DNA of 64,000 bases. It comes from Cervus elaphus (Eukaryota; Chordata; Mammalia; Artiodactyla; Cervidae). The stretch is from the NCBI RefSeq assembly GCF_910594005.1, contig NC_057835.1:43486001-43550000 (forward strand), written 5' to 3'. Made by a program: the position numbers and the translations under genes. The notes under the pieces are model-generated. The model did no database searches and was not told the origin of the DNA. It saw only the letters and a program-made list of their open reading frames with translations. Of the stretch, positions 47,829 through 58,580 are shown piece after piece; the stretch's first letter is position 1, and every line of letters begins with the position of its first letter.

Positions 47829-48130
47829 ATTATTATTATTTTTTAATTTATTTTTATTAGTTGGAGGCTAATCACTTTACAATACCGCAGTGGGTCTTGT
47901 CATACATTGACATGAATCAGCCATGGATTTACATGTATTCCCCATCCTGATCCCCCCTCCCACCTCCCTCTCTACCCAATCCCTCTGGGTCTATCTCAGT
48001 GCACCAGGCCCGAGCACTTGTCTCATGCATCCAACCTGGGCGGGTGATCTGTTTCACTATAGATAATATACATGTTTTGATGCTGTTCTCTTGAAACATG
48101 CCACCCTCGCCTTCTCCCACAGAGTCCAAA
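47829..48130 (-). mobile_element. Younger L1 3' UTR inserted in the L1 5' UTR
   Basis: T-rich tail, TTTTTATTAGTTGGAGGCTA, GTCATACATTGACATGAATC, CAGCCATGGATTTACATGTA, CTTCTCCCACAGAGTCCAAA. This is the subfamily seen at 22482, not that of its host. The host 5' UTR reads on from TTGCACAGGGTGCTACTGG. Confidence 0.88.
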
Positions 48131-48338
48131 ATTCTTTGCACAGGGTGCTACTGGTGGTTGAATGATTCTGGGTCTTGTATTCAAGTGGTTTCCTTTGTGT
48201 GAGTTCTCACTATTTGATAACCCCTTGGGTAAGTTCTCTGGTAGTCTAGGATGTTGGAGTCAGTACTCCCACTCCAAAGGCTCAGGGTTTGATCTCTGGT
48301 CAGGAGCGAAGCTTCCACAAGTGGTTTGTTATGGCATT

Positions 48339-49471
48339 CAGTCAGTCAGTCAGTTCAGTTGTGTCCGACTTTTTGTGACCCCATGAACCACAGCACTCCA
48401 GGCCTCCCTGTCCATCACCAGCTCTTGGAGTCCACCCAAACCCATGTACATCAAGTCAGTGATGCCATCCAACCATCTCATCCTCTGTCATCCTGTTCTC
48501 CTCCTGCCCTCAATCTTTCCCAGCATCAGGGTCTTTTCAAATGAGTCAGCTCTTCGCATGAGGTGGCCAAAGTATTGGAGTTTCAGCTTCAACATCAGTC
48601 CTTCCAGTAAACACCCAGGACTGATCTCCTTTAGGAGGGACTGGTTGGATCTCCTTGCAGTCCAAGGGACTCTCAAGAGTCTTCTCCAACACCACAGTTC
48701 AAAAGCATCAATTCTTCGGTGCTCAGCTTTCTTTATAGTCCAAGTCTCACATCCATACATGACCACTGGAAAAACCATAGCCTTGACTAGACAGACCTTT
48801 ATTGGCAAAGTAATGTCTCTGCTTTTTAATATGCTGTCTAGGTTGGTCATAACTTTCCTTCCAAGGAGTAAGCATCTTTTAATTTCATTGCTGCAATCAC
48901 CATCTGCAGTGATTTTGGAACTCAGAAAAATAAAGTCAGCCACTGTTTCCACTGTTTCCCCATCTATTTGCCATGAAGTGATGGGACCAGATGCCATGAT
49001 CTTAGTTTTCTGAATGTTGAGTTTTACGCGAACTTTTTCACTCTCCTCTTTCGCTTTCATCAAGAGGCTCTTTAGTTCTTCTTCACTTTCTGCCATAAGG
49101 GTGGTGTCATCTGTATATCTGAGGTTATTGATATTTCTCCCAGCAATCTTGATTCCAGCTTGTGCTTCCTCCAGCCCAGCGTTTCTCATGATGTACTCTG
49201 CATATAAGTTAAATAAGCAGGGTGACAATATACAGCCTTGATGTACTCCTTTTCCTATTTGGAAACCAGTCTGTTGTTCCATGACCAGTTCTAACTGTTG
49301 CTTCCTGACCTGCATACAGGTTTCTCAAGAGGCAGGCCAGGTGGTCTGGTATGCCTATCTCCTTCAGAATTTTCCACAGTTTATTGTGATCCACAGAGTC
49401 AAAGGCTTTGGTATAGTCAATAAAGCAGAAACAGATTTTTTCTGGAACTCTCTTGCTTTTTTGATGATCCA
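48339..49471 (-). mobile_element. BovB LINE, antisense, 1.13 kb, inside the L1 5' UTR
   Basis: Starts CAGTCAGTCAGTCAGTTCAG, ends GATGATCCA. GCATT at 48334-48338 and 49472-49476 is a short TSD, and the host reads TTATGGCATT/AAGGGAGAG across it. The minus-strand frame 48488-49315 (275 aa) has YTDD in place of YADD, still with both Asp, plus LCLVKAMVFPVVMYGCETWT-type C-terminal sequence. Frame 49209-49493 has FIDYTKAFDSVDH, so the ORF is split by a frameshift. Confidence 0.94.
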
Positions 49472-49693
49472 GCATTAAGGGAGAGTAAAACAAATATCCA
49501 AAAATGAGGAACCAAAGATGAACCCCAGAGAAATTGCGGTTGCAAAATCAGGCAACTAATAATTAAAATAATGAAATATACACATATACATATACAACCA
49601 CAAGCAAAGTGAAAATAGTCCAACAAAAATAAAGTACAGTAGATTGATTGGGCGAGCAAAGGAAATAAAAAAATATATTTACCAGTTATGGAC

Positions 49694-50460
49694 AAAACTA
49701 ATTTAAGCACAAACTGGAAAACAAAAATAAAACAAGGTGACAAGTGTCACATAAAGCAGTGAAAACAAAACTAAGAAATATTTTGAGAGGAAAGGAGAGA
49801 AAGAAAAGAAAGAAAGTATAGACATGAAAGTTAAATAGAGGTAGATAAAGAAGATTTATATACATTAAAGATTAACTGCAAGGGGAAAAGAACAGTAAGA
49901 AAGACAAATGAAGGAACAAATGTAGAAAAAATATAATAGGTTTAACAAAATTAAAAATTCAAATTATAAAAAAGAGCAAAGAGAAAAAAACAAAAGAAGA
50001 AAGAAAAAAGGGGGAAAAAAGGAAAACTCCACAGAACTGCCAAAGCCCAATGCAAAGGCAGAGGTTGCTAATAACACTAGAAAGTGTGATTGAATATACA
50101 CACTTACATACAACTGGAAAACAAAACTAAAGCAAGGTGCCAACTGAGGAATAAAGCAATGAAAATAAAACTAACAAATACGTTTAAAGGGAAGGAGAGA
50201 AAGAAAAGAAAGAAAGAATAGATATGCAAAGTTAAATAGAGGTAGATCAAGAAGATTTATATACACTAAAGATTAACTGCAAGAGGAAAAGAACAGTAGG
50301 AAAAGCAAACAAAGGAACAAATGTAGAAAAAATAGTAATAGATTAAAAAATTTAAAATTTTAAAAGAGATAAAAAAAAAAAAAAGATGAAAACACAGATC
50401 TGCAATAGCCCAATGTAGAGGCAGAGGTTTGTGACAGCAATAAAAAATGTGACTGAGGAA
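49694..50460. repeat. Two tandem ~400-bp units in the L1 5' UTR
   Basis: ACTGGAAAACAAA at 49713 and 50113; GAGGTAGAT at about 49839 and 50240; GCCCAATG at 50045 and 50408. The period is about 400 bp, with the second unit shortened to about 363 bp near its end. A-rich, with AAAGAAAAGAAAGAAAG polypurine runs. Confidence 0.85.
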
Positions 50461-50534
50461 AAAGGAAAAGAAAAGAAAACAACCTCAGAAACTTAACTGG
50501 ATTTCTTAGTACCAATAAAATCGACAATTACAAC

Positions 50535-50565
50535 GGGGGGCCGGGGGTGGGGGGCGGGTGGGCGG
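50535..50565 (+). other. G-rich tract, possible G-quadruplex
   Basis: Plus-strand runs of G6, G5, G6, G3, G3 and G2 within 31 bases separated by one or two bases. It lies in the L1 5' UTR, so the G-rich strand is antisense to the L1 RNA. Confidence 0.75.
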
Positions 50566-51149
50566 AGAAAAATAAATCCGAACGAATCTACAGCAAGTCA
50601 AAAAATAAGAATAATAAATGTTTTCTTGAGTCACTGCTGTCAGAGTCCTTTCCCACACTGGGAATCATAGTCCGCCTCACCTCCCTAGGATGCCCTCCAA
50701 CACTGTACTGATCTCTGGACCTGCCGTGGGAGCAGCTCAGATTCTAATCTGGTCCTACTCCTCTGTGCTCTTGCCTCCAATGTCCACAGCTATCAGGGCT
50801 AGTGCGTTTTCCTTTGTGGGATCTCTCAGTGGCCTTTTATATATTCCATAGACACAGAGTCTGCCTAGTTGATTGGGTGGATTTAATCTGCAGCGTGTAC
50901 AGCTGGTGGGAAAGTTTTGGGTCTTTTTGCTTAACCACACTGTCCCTGGGTTTCCATTGTGGTTTTATTTCCGCCTCTACATTTGGGCCGTCCAGGGGGC
51001 TTAGCTCCTGAGGCTGCCCTGGAGGGCTTGGATTTGCCCCTATGAGGGCCAGTGTGGAAGTGATGCAGCCGCTTGGGTCACAAGGGTTCTGGCAGCATCA
51101 GCTACTCAGGCGCATTGGCGGCTAGGGCAGCAGGAAATCTAGTGCTCTA

Positions 51150-51292
51150 GAAGGGGATGGCAACCAGTACTGGCCAATCCGCACCAGTATTCTTGCCTGG
51201 AGAACCCCCCTGACAGAGAAGCCTGGCAGCCACCATCTACAAGGCTGCAGAGTCAGAAAGGACCGAAGTGACCCTGCACACATAAACACAAG
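51150..51292 (+). mobile_element. BOV-A-like segment within the L1 5' UTR
   Basis: GAAGGGGATGGCAACCAGTA, CAGTATTCTTGCCTGGAGAA, CAGAGAAGCCTGGCAGCCAC resemble a BOV-A unit in sense, ending near a poly-T. No TSD seen, so it may be a native part of this 5' UTR. Confidence 0.6.
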
Positions 51293-52412
51293 GCTTTTTT
51301 TTTTTTTTCGTCTGTGACAGCTCTGCCCCAGTGACAGTTGACCATGAAGATAGTGCAGCTGCTTGGCTTGCGGGGACCCTGGTGTTGCCAAGTGTTCAGG
51401 GACACAGACTGCCTCCGTGGCAGGAGTTATGGCCCTGTCAGAGTCTTTTCAAGCCTCTTGTAGCTGGCAATCAGAGGTCTCTCTGGCCAGTCTTTCTCCG
51501 TAGCTCGGCGGTTCAAGCACTTAGAGGGATCCCTTGCCTGGGGCCCTTCTCTATTGCTCAGCATGTCAGGCACACAGAGGGGTCCCTTTGACTGGGGTCC
51601 TACTCTGTAGATCAGCGCATCAGGCACTTAAAGGGGCACCCTGGGTTGGGTCCTACTCTATCCTTCCTCATATCAGTCAATGAAGAGATGCCCTGGGCGG
51701 GGTCCTCCTCTGTAGTTCAGTGCCTCAGGCAGTCAGGCATTTGATGGGCCAGCCTCTCTATTGTTCAGCTGCCATGCTGCCTTTTGGGGAGAGAGAGGCT
51801 TGGTGATGGCTCCACCCTCTACACGTGTCTCAGCAGTATCACCTTGCTTTATGGTTTGCAGTATGGCTGCCTGGCTTTCCTCCACAGGCATTTCCCATCA
51901 CGATCTCCTCCCTCACATCCCCTCCATCCCTCTCTCTACAGTCAACAGCAGCCCTCGCAGTGGGTTTGCTCCACGATCCCTAAACTTCAGCTCCCAGCTG
52001 CTGCCCCTTCCAGGAGACCCACATTCCTGCCCGGCGTATGTATGGCTGTGGCAAGGACTGTCTGATTCTCATTCCATTTAGGCTGCCACAGATCAACTGT
52101 TTCACTCTCAGCCTTAAATGTTTCTCCTCTGACTCAGACAATTGCCCCCATGTGGGGATCTGACCACTGCTTCAGTTCCCCCACCCACTGAGGGCAGGTC
52201 CAGTCCTACTCCTGTTTTCCCCCCTAGTTCCTTCATCCTACCAAGTTTTGCCTGGTTCTGTATATTCTTTTCTGCTGGTCAGGTCCTCCTGTCTGCTCTC
52301 AGCTGGTGTTCTGCATGCACTTCTGTGTCTAAAGGTGCATTCCTGATGTATCCGTGAAGAGAGATATACTCCACATCCATCCACCTACTCCTCTGCCATC
52401 TTGTTCTCTGGC

Positions 52413-52430
52413 CTAAATATGTCACATTTT
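52413..52430. repeat. Diverged TSD of the large L1, right copy
   Basis: CTAAATATGTCACATTTT, next to TTTTAA at 52427-52432, a good L1 endonuclease site for a minus-strand insertion. Confidence 0.7.
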
Positions 52431-53185
52431 AATGTAAAAAAAAGAATTTCAATTAAATCAAGAAATATTCTGAGAAAAATAGATTATTCATCTTTAGTTA
52501 GTGCATATTTTGACCACGTTAAAAGAATAAAATATAATACTTATTATCAACAATCACAAAATAAATAGTCCAGTAAATTCCTGTTCCAGAAGACAGCTTT
52601 TACTCACTACTTTTCCTTATGTTATGTTGGAACTCTGCTTAAGTATGTCACACAGCAACCCAGGCTTAAAAATTAACCACTATCTGTATGATTCTTCAAC
52701 AGGTTACAAACTTCTCTACATCTTATGCTTTATTTATGAAATAAAATTATATAACATAATTTCTAATCATTTTTTCTCTAAGATACTATGGAGCTCTATG
52801 TCCTTAAAGTAAGGTTTTCATATGATAATTGCAGGTACTCACATTTCCTTGTTACTCTTTATCCACTAGAAAATTGACTCAGCATTATGAATCCCAACAC
52901 CAAATCTCATTTCGTAATGACACAGTGTCTGTGCACGCATATGTGTATTTTTCGGCCAAAACACAAAATTATCTAAATGTTCATTCTGAGTGATCAAATG
53001 AGATGGAAATGAATTTCATCCTTTGAAAATTTCCAATTCATAATCCATATTTTCTCTTTTTCACATCTACTTTGAACAACAATATCTAGGGAAGGTTAAA
53101 TAGACTTAATGTATTAATTATTAATCTCTAACTGTGCTTTACCCTCCTGGCAGTGACAACAATAATAATGGTCACTCCATCCCCA
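52431..53185. other. Non-coding spacer
   Basis: Nothing recognised. The 62-codon ORF at 52624-52812 has no motif. Confidence 0.45.
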
Positions 53186-53380
53186 TGAGAACTCATTCAT
53201 TCCTTCATTAAAATAAGACATTGCAGGGCATTATGAGAGTCACTGGGGTGTTATCCATACAACTGGACATATTGAAATGCCATAGAAATAACCAGGAAAG
53301 TGTGACTGTTGTTTTGGGAGATAACAGGGAAGATTTCTCAGAGTAGATTACATAATGGAAAGACAGTCCCTAAACTTTGA
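53186..53380 (-). mobile_element. L2 LINE 3'-end fragment (tentative)
   Basis: CATTCATTCCTTCATTAAAA, CATTGCAGGGCATTATGAGA and AGGGAAGATTTCTCAGAGTA follow the reverse L2 3' end loosely. Confidence 0.4.
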
Positions 53381-53943
53381 ATAAAGACTTTTTTTTTTTT
53401 GGTGAAAATAATGTTCATAAAAAGGAAACCATTTTCCTTTTCAATGAACTCACACTTTCATCTGTCCTTTCCCCTTCTTTCTCATGGGAAGACAGATATA
53501 TTCTGTTCTAAACCCAGCTGGTCCCTTGTTGCAGCTTTTACTTCCCCCAAGGTCTTATATCATTGATTATCACTTGCTTCTTGAATACTTACTTCTCTCA
53601 TTGTCCACTGACTCTGTGTGCTTCCAACTACAACTATGTTCTATGATTTCCATGCATTAACAACAACAACAAAAAAACTGTCTTCCAACCTCCCCTTTAA
53701 TTTAGCCACTCCTCTTTTGTACTCATAGGAAAACTTCTTGACCAATAAGCTTGCTCAAGCTTCTACTGAAATACCTTCTCTACATCAATAGAGATTCCTC
53801 AATGCTAAATCCAACAACTTCTCTATCTAGAGCCTACTTGAACACTTAATATCTGTACAATATTTGACTTCGAGGAACAGTCCTCCTGGAAAAAAGCAAC
53901 TTTTCCTTTGGCTTCAAGTGTAGTATTCTCTTTTGTTGTTTTT
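53381..53943. other. Non-coding spacer
   Basis: T12 at about 53389-53400. No gene seen. Confidence 0.45.
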
Positions 53944-54147
53944 CAGTCGCAAAGTAGTGTCCAACTCATTTTTGTCCCCCTAGACTATAGCCTGACAGAC
54001 TTATCTGTCTGTGGAATTCTCCAGACAAAAATACTGGACTGAGTTGCCATTTCCTTATTCAGATGATCTTCCCGACCCAGGGTTCAAACCCACATCTCCT
54101 GCATTGGTAGGTGGGTTTTATACCACTGATCCACCAGGAAAACCCAA
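53944..54147 (-). mobile_element. Bov-tA SINE with 10-bp TSD
   Basis: GTTGTTTTTCAGTCGCAAAG to GATCCACCAGGAAAACCCAA on the reverse strand. TATTCTCTTT flanks it at 53934-53943 and 54148-54157. Confidence 0.93.
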
Positions 54148-54333
54148 TATTCTCTTTCAGCTATTTATTTAAATTGATCATGTAGGCTGTTCTTTCTAAA
54201 TTCTTTTCTTAACAGTGTGTGTTACCTTATGTCTCTCTCACATTCTCCACATATAATGATTTGTGTGTTGAGTTCAAAGAGTTGCAGTGAAGATCAAATA
54301 ATATAGTTCATGCAAAGTTATTGACACATGCCA

Positions 54334-54445
54334 AGTCCACTCCAGTATTCTTGCCTGGAGAATTACTAGAGGGCAGAGGAGCCTGCTGGGTTACAGTCCA
54401 TGAGGTTGCAAACAGTAGAACATGATTGAACTGATGAGCACACAA
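54334..54445 (+). mobile_element. BOV-A SINE fragment
   Basis: CCACTCCAGTATTCTTGCCT to GAACATGATTGAACTGATGA. Left part absent. Confidence 0.88.
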
Positions 54446-54954
54446 AAGCTTTAATTAATAAATGGGAAATATTATTATAATCATTAGTGCTCCTAGTGAT
54501 ATAGTCTAATCTAACATAGTGATGACTGCTGAATCCAAGCTCTTTGAGCACTGTAGAGCCCAGAATTATTCAATACACTTTTCTGCTATGATGAAAATGT
54601 ACAATTCTGGCATTCAATATGGCAGCCATTATCCACATGTAACTTTCAAAATATCTGCAATGTGGCTATTGTGAAAGAGGAACTGAAAATTTTAATATTC
54701 CTTAGTTTTAATTAATGTAAATTTAAATAACCACATGTGACCAGGGACTACTGTACAGTATTAGCACAGCTCTAGGCTTGTTTTTAACTTATATTCAGTT
54801 TGCAAAATTAAAATGTATCTAACAATCAGATTCCCCTTCTGTGTTTTATAGAACAAGCTACTTTTCTGAATTCCCTGTTTCAATTAATGGCATCACCATT
54901 TGCCAAGGCAACAATGTTCAAATGCTATGTGATGAATTAGGATTCATTTTGAAA
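54446..54954. other. Non-coding spacer
   Basis: Nothing recognised. Confidence 0.45.
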
Positions 54955-55175
54955 TGAAAAGAGCACGACCTTTGAATCAAACACACCTGGCTTCAAATAG
55001 GGCATCTCCATTTCCTTGCCATTTGACCTTGGGCAAATTAAATAACCTGCAAGAGAATCATTTTTTTTCCATTTGTAAAATAGAAATAAATGTGCGTATC
55101 ACACAAGGCTATTATCAGGATGAAAAGTCACAGCTTATGTAAAACACCTGGCATAATGGTTGGGCATATAAAGCA
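54955..55175 (+). mobile_element. MIR SINE, near full length
   Basis: AAAGAGCACGACCTTTGAAT, GCCATTTGACCTTGGGCAAA, TTCCATTTGTAAAATAGAAA, TAAAACACCTGGCATAATGG occur in MIR order. Confidence 0.85.
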
Positions 55176-55499
55176 TATATATTTCATAAATATACATTAC
55201 CTCTTTTCTTGCCTCCCATAGCAAATGGATTAACAGATTCTATTGATCTCCTGTTGAAATATTTTATGTCTTTCCTCTTTTTCCATTCCCATTGAATATG
55301 TTTTATTAATCTCTTTCTCATCAACTTTTTCCAGTGGAATAGCTCTTAATCAATACCTCTTCCCCAGTTATCTTTTGGTGATATCTCTTAAAGCCATACT
55401 CTAAATTTCTACAAAATAGCTTTTCCAAAATGTTGATCTGATCTCATCACTATTTATTGCTTTATAATTTTGCTATATGAGTATGTAATTGTGTATTGC

Positions 55500-57258
55500 A
55501 TGGTTCTAATTTTTATATAGTAGGTGGTACCACAAGTGTATCATAGTACAAGTATTCTTCTACAACCCTTTCATGCTTGCATCCTTGGGGTCCATAATTT
55601 ATAATTTTCATTATGCATAACTCTAAAGTCTTTATTTTTATATTTATGGCACATATAAAAAGGTGACGATTTAGTTATTTTTCTGTTGATAAATATTTAA
55701 GGCTACTTTGAACATTCTAGTATACTTTTCTTAATGAACACATACAAAATTTTTCTAGGATATGTACCTGTTATATTGAATAAAGTGAACAAATGCTAAG
55801 AGTACAGCTCATTTAAAGTGTATACGCTTCATTAACCACCACCCAAATCAAGACACGTAATGGTTCCAATATCAGAAGGCTGTTATTACCTACCATCCCT
55901 AGGATTACAGTTCTGAGTTCCATTATTCTACATTCATGTTCTGTAATTTCATGTATATCAATATATCTTTTTCATGTCTAGCCTCTTTTAAATATTATGT
56001 TTATAAGAATCATGATTGTCCTGCATGTAGCTTCAATTCTTCCTCCCCACCCCATTGCTCTTAAATATCTATTATATGAATACTCCATTACTTATTTATC
56101 CATTGTACACCTCAAGTGTATTTGAATTATTTCTAGTCTTTTGTTATTATTTCCATAGAATGAACACATGCACTTATTTCTGTTCAGGCTATTCCTAAGA
56201 ATGAAATTACTAGATTACAAGGTAATACATTTTTAGCTACAGTAGATACTCTCCACACCATTTTCCAATGTGGATTACCAACTTACTTTCTTACTAGAAA
56301 TTTCTGAGGATTTCAATTGCCCCACATCCTCCATAATATTTGAAATCCTGGTTGCAATTCTCATAGGATTGTCAGGATATCACCTTGTGGCTGTGCTTCT
56401 ATTTCCTTGATAACTAATATTTTAAACAACTATTCATGTGATTATTACCATTTGTATATCTTTTGTAAAGTGCACTTTAGTGACATTTTCGACATTTTGT
56501 TCTTTTTTATACTTTTAGTTTTGGTTTGTTTAGACCTATTACATAATCTGGAATGAATCATTAGTTGAATATATGTATTGCAAATATCTTTACTAACTCT
56601 GTGACTTGACTTTCCCCTCTTATTGTGTATTTGATGAAAATAAGTTCTATATTTTCATGAAGCACATTTTTTAAAAAAACTTTTTGTTGTTAGTGATGTT
56701 ATACTGTTTAATATTAACTCTAAGTTCATGAAAATTTCCTCCTATGTTTTCTTTTAAAGCTTTATTTTTTAGATTTTGCATTTATTTCTATGATACATCT
56801 GGAATTAATTTTTTGTATGGTTTGTATAGGGTCAAGGTCCATTTTTTTCCCCATATGGATATTCAATTGACCCACCACCATTTATTGAAAAGACAATCGT
56901 TTCCCCCACTGAATTGTGGAGGTGGCTTTGTCATAAATCAGGTTACTATATACATGTGGGTCTGTTTCTGGAATCTGTAATTCCCTGCCATTGAAATATT
57001 TATCTTCGTACAAACACCATACTGTATAAATTGCTGCAGTTTCAAAATAAATTTTATGGCTAACAAATCCTCTAGTTTTGTTCTTTTGAAGATTTCCTTT
57101 CCTACTCTAAATTCTAGGTATTTTGCCTTTCCATGTACATTTTGGAGTTTGTTTGCCAGTATCTATAAAAATCTGAAGTGTTTTCTAGCATATGAACATT
57201 TCTAGTATACAAATATTTCCTTATAAGAACTGCTTTTTGTATTTTTGACATGACATAC
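55500..57258 (-). mobile_element. Old L1 (L1M-type), antisense
   Basis: The 3' UTR is recognisable at 55800-56080 (AAAGTGTATACGCTTCATTA, ACCCAAATCAAGACACGTAA), then the ORF2 end (TATTCCTAAGAATGAAATTA) and ORF2 interior (ACCACCATTTATTGAAAAGA at 56874). A separate similar L1 stretch at 55660-55770 suggests two overlapping copies. No ORF survives. Confidence 0.75.
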
Positions 57259-57268
57259 CTTCATTACT

Positions 57269-57494
57269 GGGCTTCCTTGGTGGCTCAGTGGTAAAGAATC
57301 CACTCACAATGCCGGAGACACAGGGGATGTGTGTTTGATCCCTGTGTTGGGAAGATCCCCTGGGGGGAGAACATGGTAACCCACTCCAGGATTCTTCCCT
57401 GGAGAATTCCCTGGACAGAAGAGCCTGATGGTCTGCGGTCCATAGGATCGCAAAGAGACATGACTGGAGCGACTTAGCACACACACATATGCAT
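57269..57494 (+). mobile_element. Bov-tA SINE, full length, 10-bp TSD
   Basis: GGGCTTCCTTGGTGGCTCAG (head), GTTGGGAAGATCCCCTGGGG, GACTGGAGCGACTTAGCACA and (AC)n. CTTCATTACT flanks at 57259-57268 and 57495-57504. Confidence 0.95.
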
Positions 57495-57504
57495 CTTCAT
57501 TACT

Positions 57505-57745
57505 ATTCATTTCAGGTAATGTCTAATAATCTTGAAGAGTATTATGTTTTAAATTTCTAACTTCTTGGAATTTTTAATCTCTGTTATCGATTTCTAATTT
57601 GACTTTTTATGGTCGGGTAGTCTATACATTTTCAGTCTATTGAAATGTGAAGTGATATGTTTGACAAGACAGATTTTGATCAGTTTTGGTAAATACAGAG
57701 CATGAACTATATGTGGTGGTGTTTCTCTCTTCAGGAGAGTGATAT
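57505..57745 (-). mobile_element. Old L1 fragment, antisense
   Basis: Continues beyond the SINE with TCGATTTCTAATTTGACTTT, TTATGGTCGGGTAGTCTATA: L1 sequence between endonuclease and reverse transcriptase. An internal deletion from the left part is likely. Confidence 0.55.
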
Positions 57746-57859
57746 GTGTGCTTCCTGTGACAGGTTGCCATTTTTCAAAATTAGCCACACAATACCCCCC
57801 ATCCTACATGATCATTTACAATGTGACCATCACGTTTTTTGTTTGTTTTTTTTTTTTTT

Positions 57860-58580
57860 CAGTAAGAAGCAGGGTCTATGTTTCTTCCCTTGAATATGGT
57901 GGACTTGTTATTTCCTTATAACCAAAACAATGTTGTGGAAACACTATATAACTTACAAAGTTAAGGCAGAAAGTGCATGCATTTCTGCCCTGTTCACTGG
58001 AACACTTAGTTTTGGAGGGCCAGGTCACCACCTAAGAAGTCTAATTAATTATCTTGAAGTCACTATGTTGTCAGAAAGTAAGACCACATAGAAAGGCCAT
58101 TGCAGGTGCTCTGGTCAGCAATTATTGTTTTTAGTTTGTTTTTTAATTGGAGGAAAATTGTTTTACAATGTTGTGTTGATTTCTGCCATGCACCAATGCA
58201 GATCAGCCATGATTATACATATATCACCTCCCTCTTGAGCCTCCCTCCCCTCCCCCATCTCACCTCTCTAAATCATCACAGAGCATCAGGCTGGACTCCC
58301 TGGGCTATATATGGCCAGCAATTCTACTCTGTCTTCCCCACCAAGGCACCAGACTCAGGCGTGAATCAACCTTCACAGGATTCTAGTTCCAAGATATCAA
58401 TCACGCGTAGTCTTCTAGTCTACCAAAACTAAAACTGATCTTCATAAAGCAGAGTGAAGCTTTCCCCTCCCATCAGCCTCCTTACCCTTTCCCAAGATTC
58501 TGTCCCTCTGCAATTGTATAATAAGATAGTGTTATTTTATGTCTCTGAATTGAAAGAGAAACAATTATTCTATACCTGGA
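57860..58580 (+). mobile_element. MLT1-type MaLR LTR, split by an L1 tail
   Basis: GCAGGGTCTATGTTTCTTCC, CTGTTCACTGGAACACTTAG, ACCACATAGAAAGGCCATTG, GGTGCTCTGGTCAGCAATT, then after the insertion CACCAGACTCAGGCGTGAAT and CAACCTTCACAGGATTCTAG match the MLT1 order. No internal region attached. Confidence 0.75.
58124..58315 (-). mobile_element. L1 3' UTR inserted in MLT1
   Basis: TTTTTAATTGGAGGAAAATT, GCAGATCAGCCATGATTATA, TCCCTCCCCTCCCCCATCTC match the 3' UTR type of the large L1 at 40 kb. TSD CAGCAATT at 58116-58123 and 58316-58323. Confidence 0.88.

Larger units (their letters stand above)
40175..52412 (-). mobile_element. Near full-length L1 with four nested insertions
   Basis: The minus-strand order is complete: A-rich tail and 3' UTR (40175 to about 40535), ORF2 (about 40535-46340), ORF1 (about 46400-47645), long 5' UTR (about 47645-52412). 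The end CTCTGCCATCTTGTTCTC is the reverse complement of an L1 5' terminus. Removing the insertions at 44203-46209, 46691-46966, 47829-48130 and 48339-49471 leaves roughly 8.5 kb, close to the expected size of a full ruminant L1. The 3' UTR differs from the younger L1s at 22482 and 47829. ORFs are broken by many stops, so it cannot move itself. Confidence 0.9.

Noticed and set aside
48444..49013. 189-codon plus-strand ORF
   Set aside because: Shadow frame of the antisense BovB at 48339-49471.
49786..50390. CRISPR-like or regularly spaced repeats
   Set aside because: Only two long diverged units of about 400 bp; no short identical repeats with spacers, and the host is a mammal.
51331..52081. 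GC-rich plus-strand ORFs (86-106 codons) suggesting a host exon or CpG-island promoter
   Set aside because: They lie in the L1 5' UTR, which is naturally GC-rich, and no conserved protein motif is visible.
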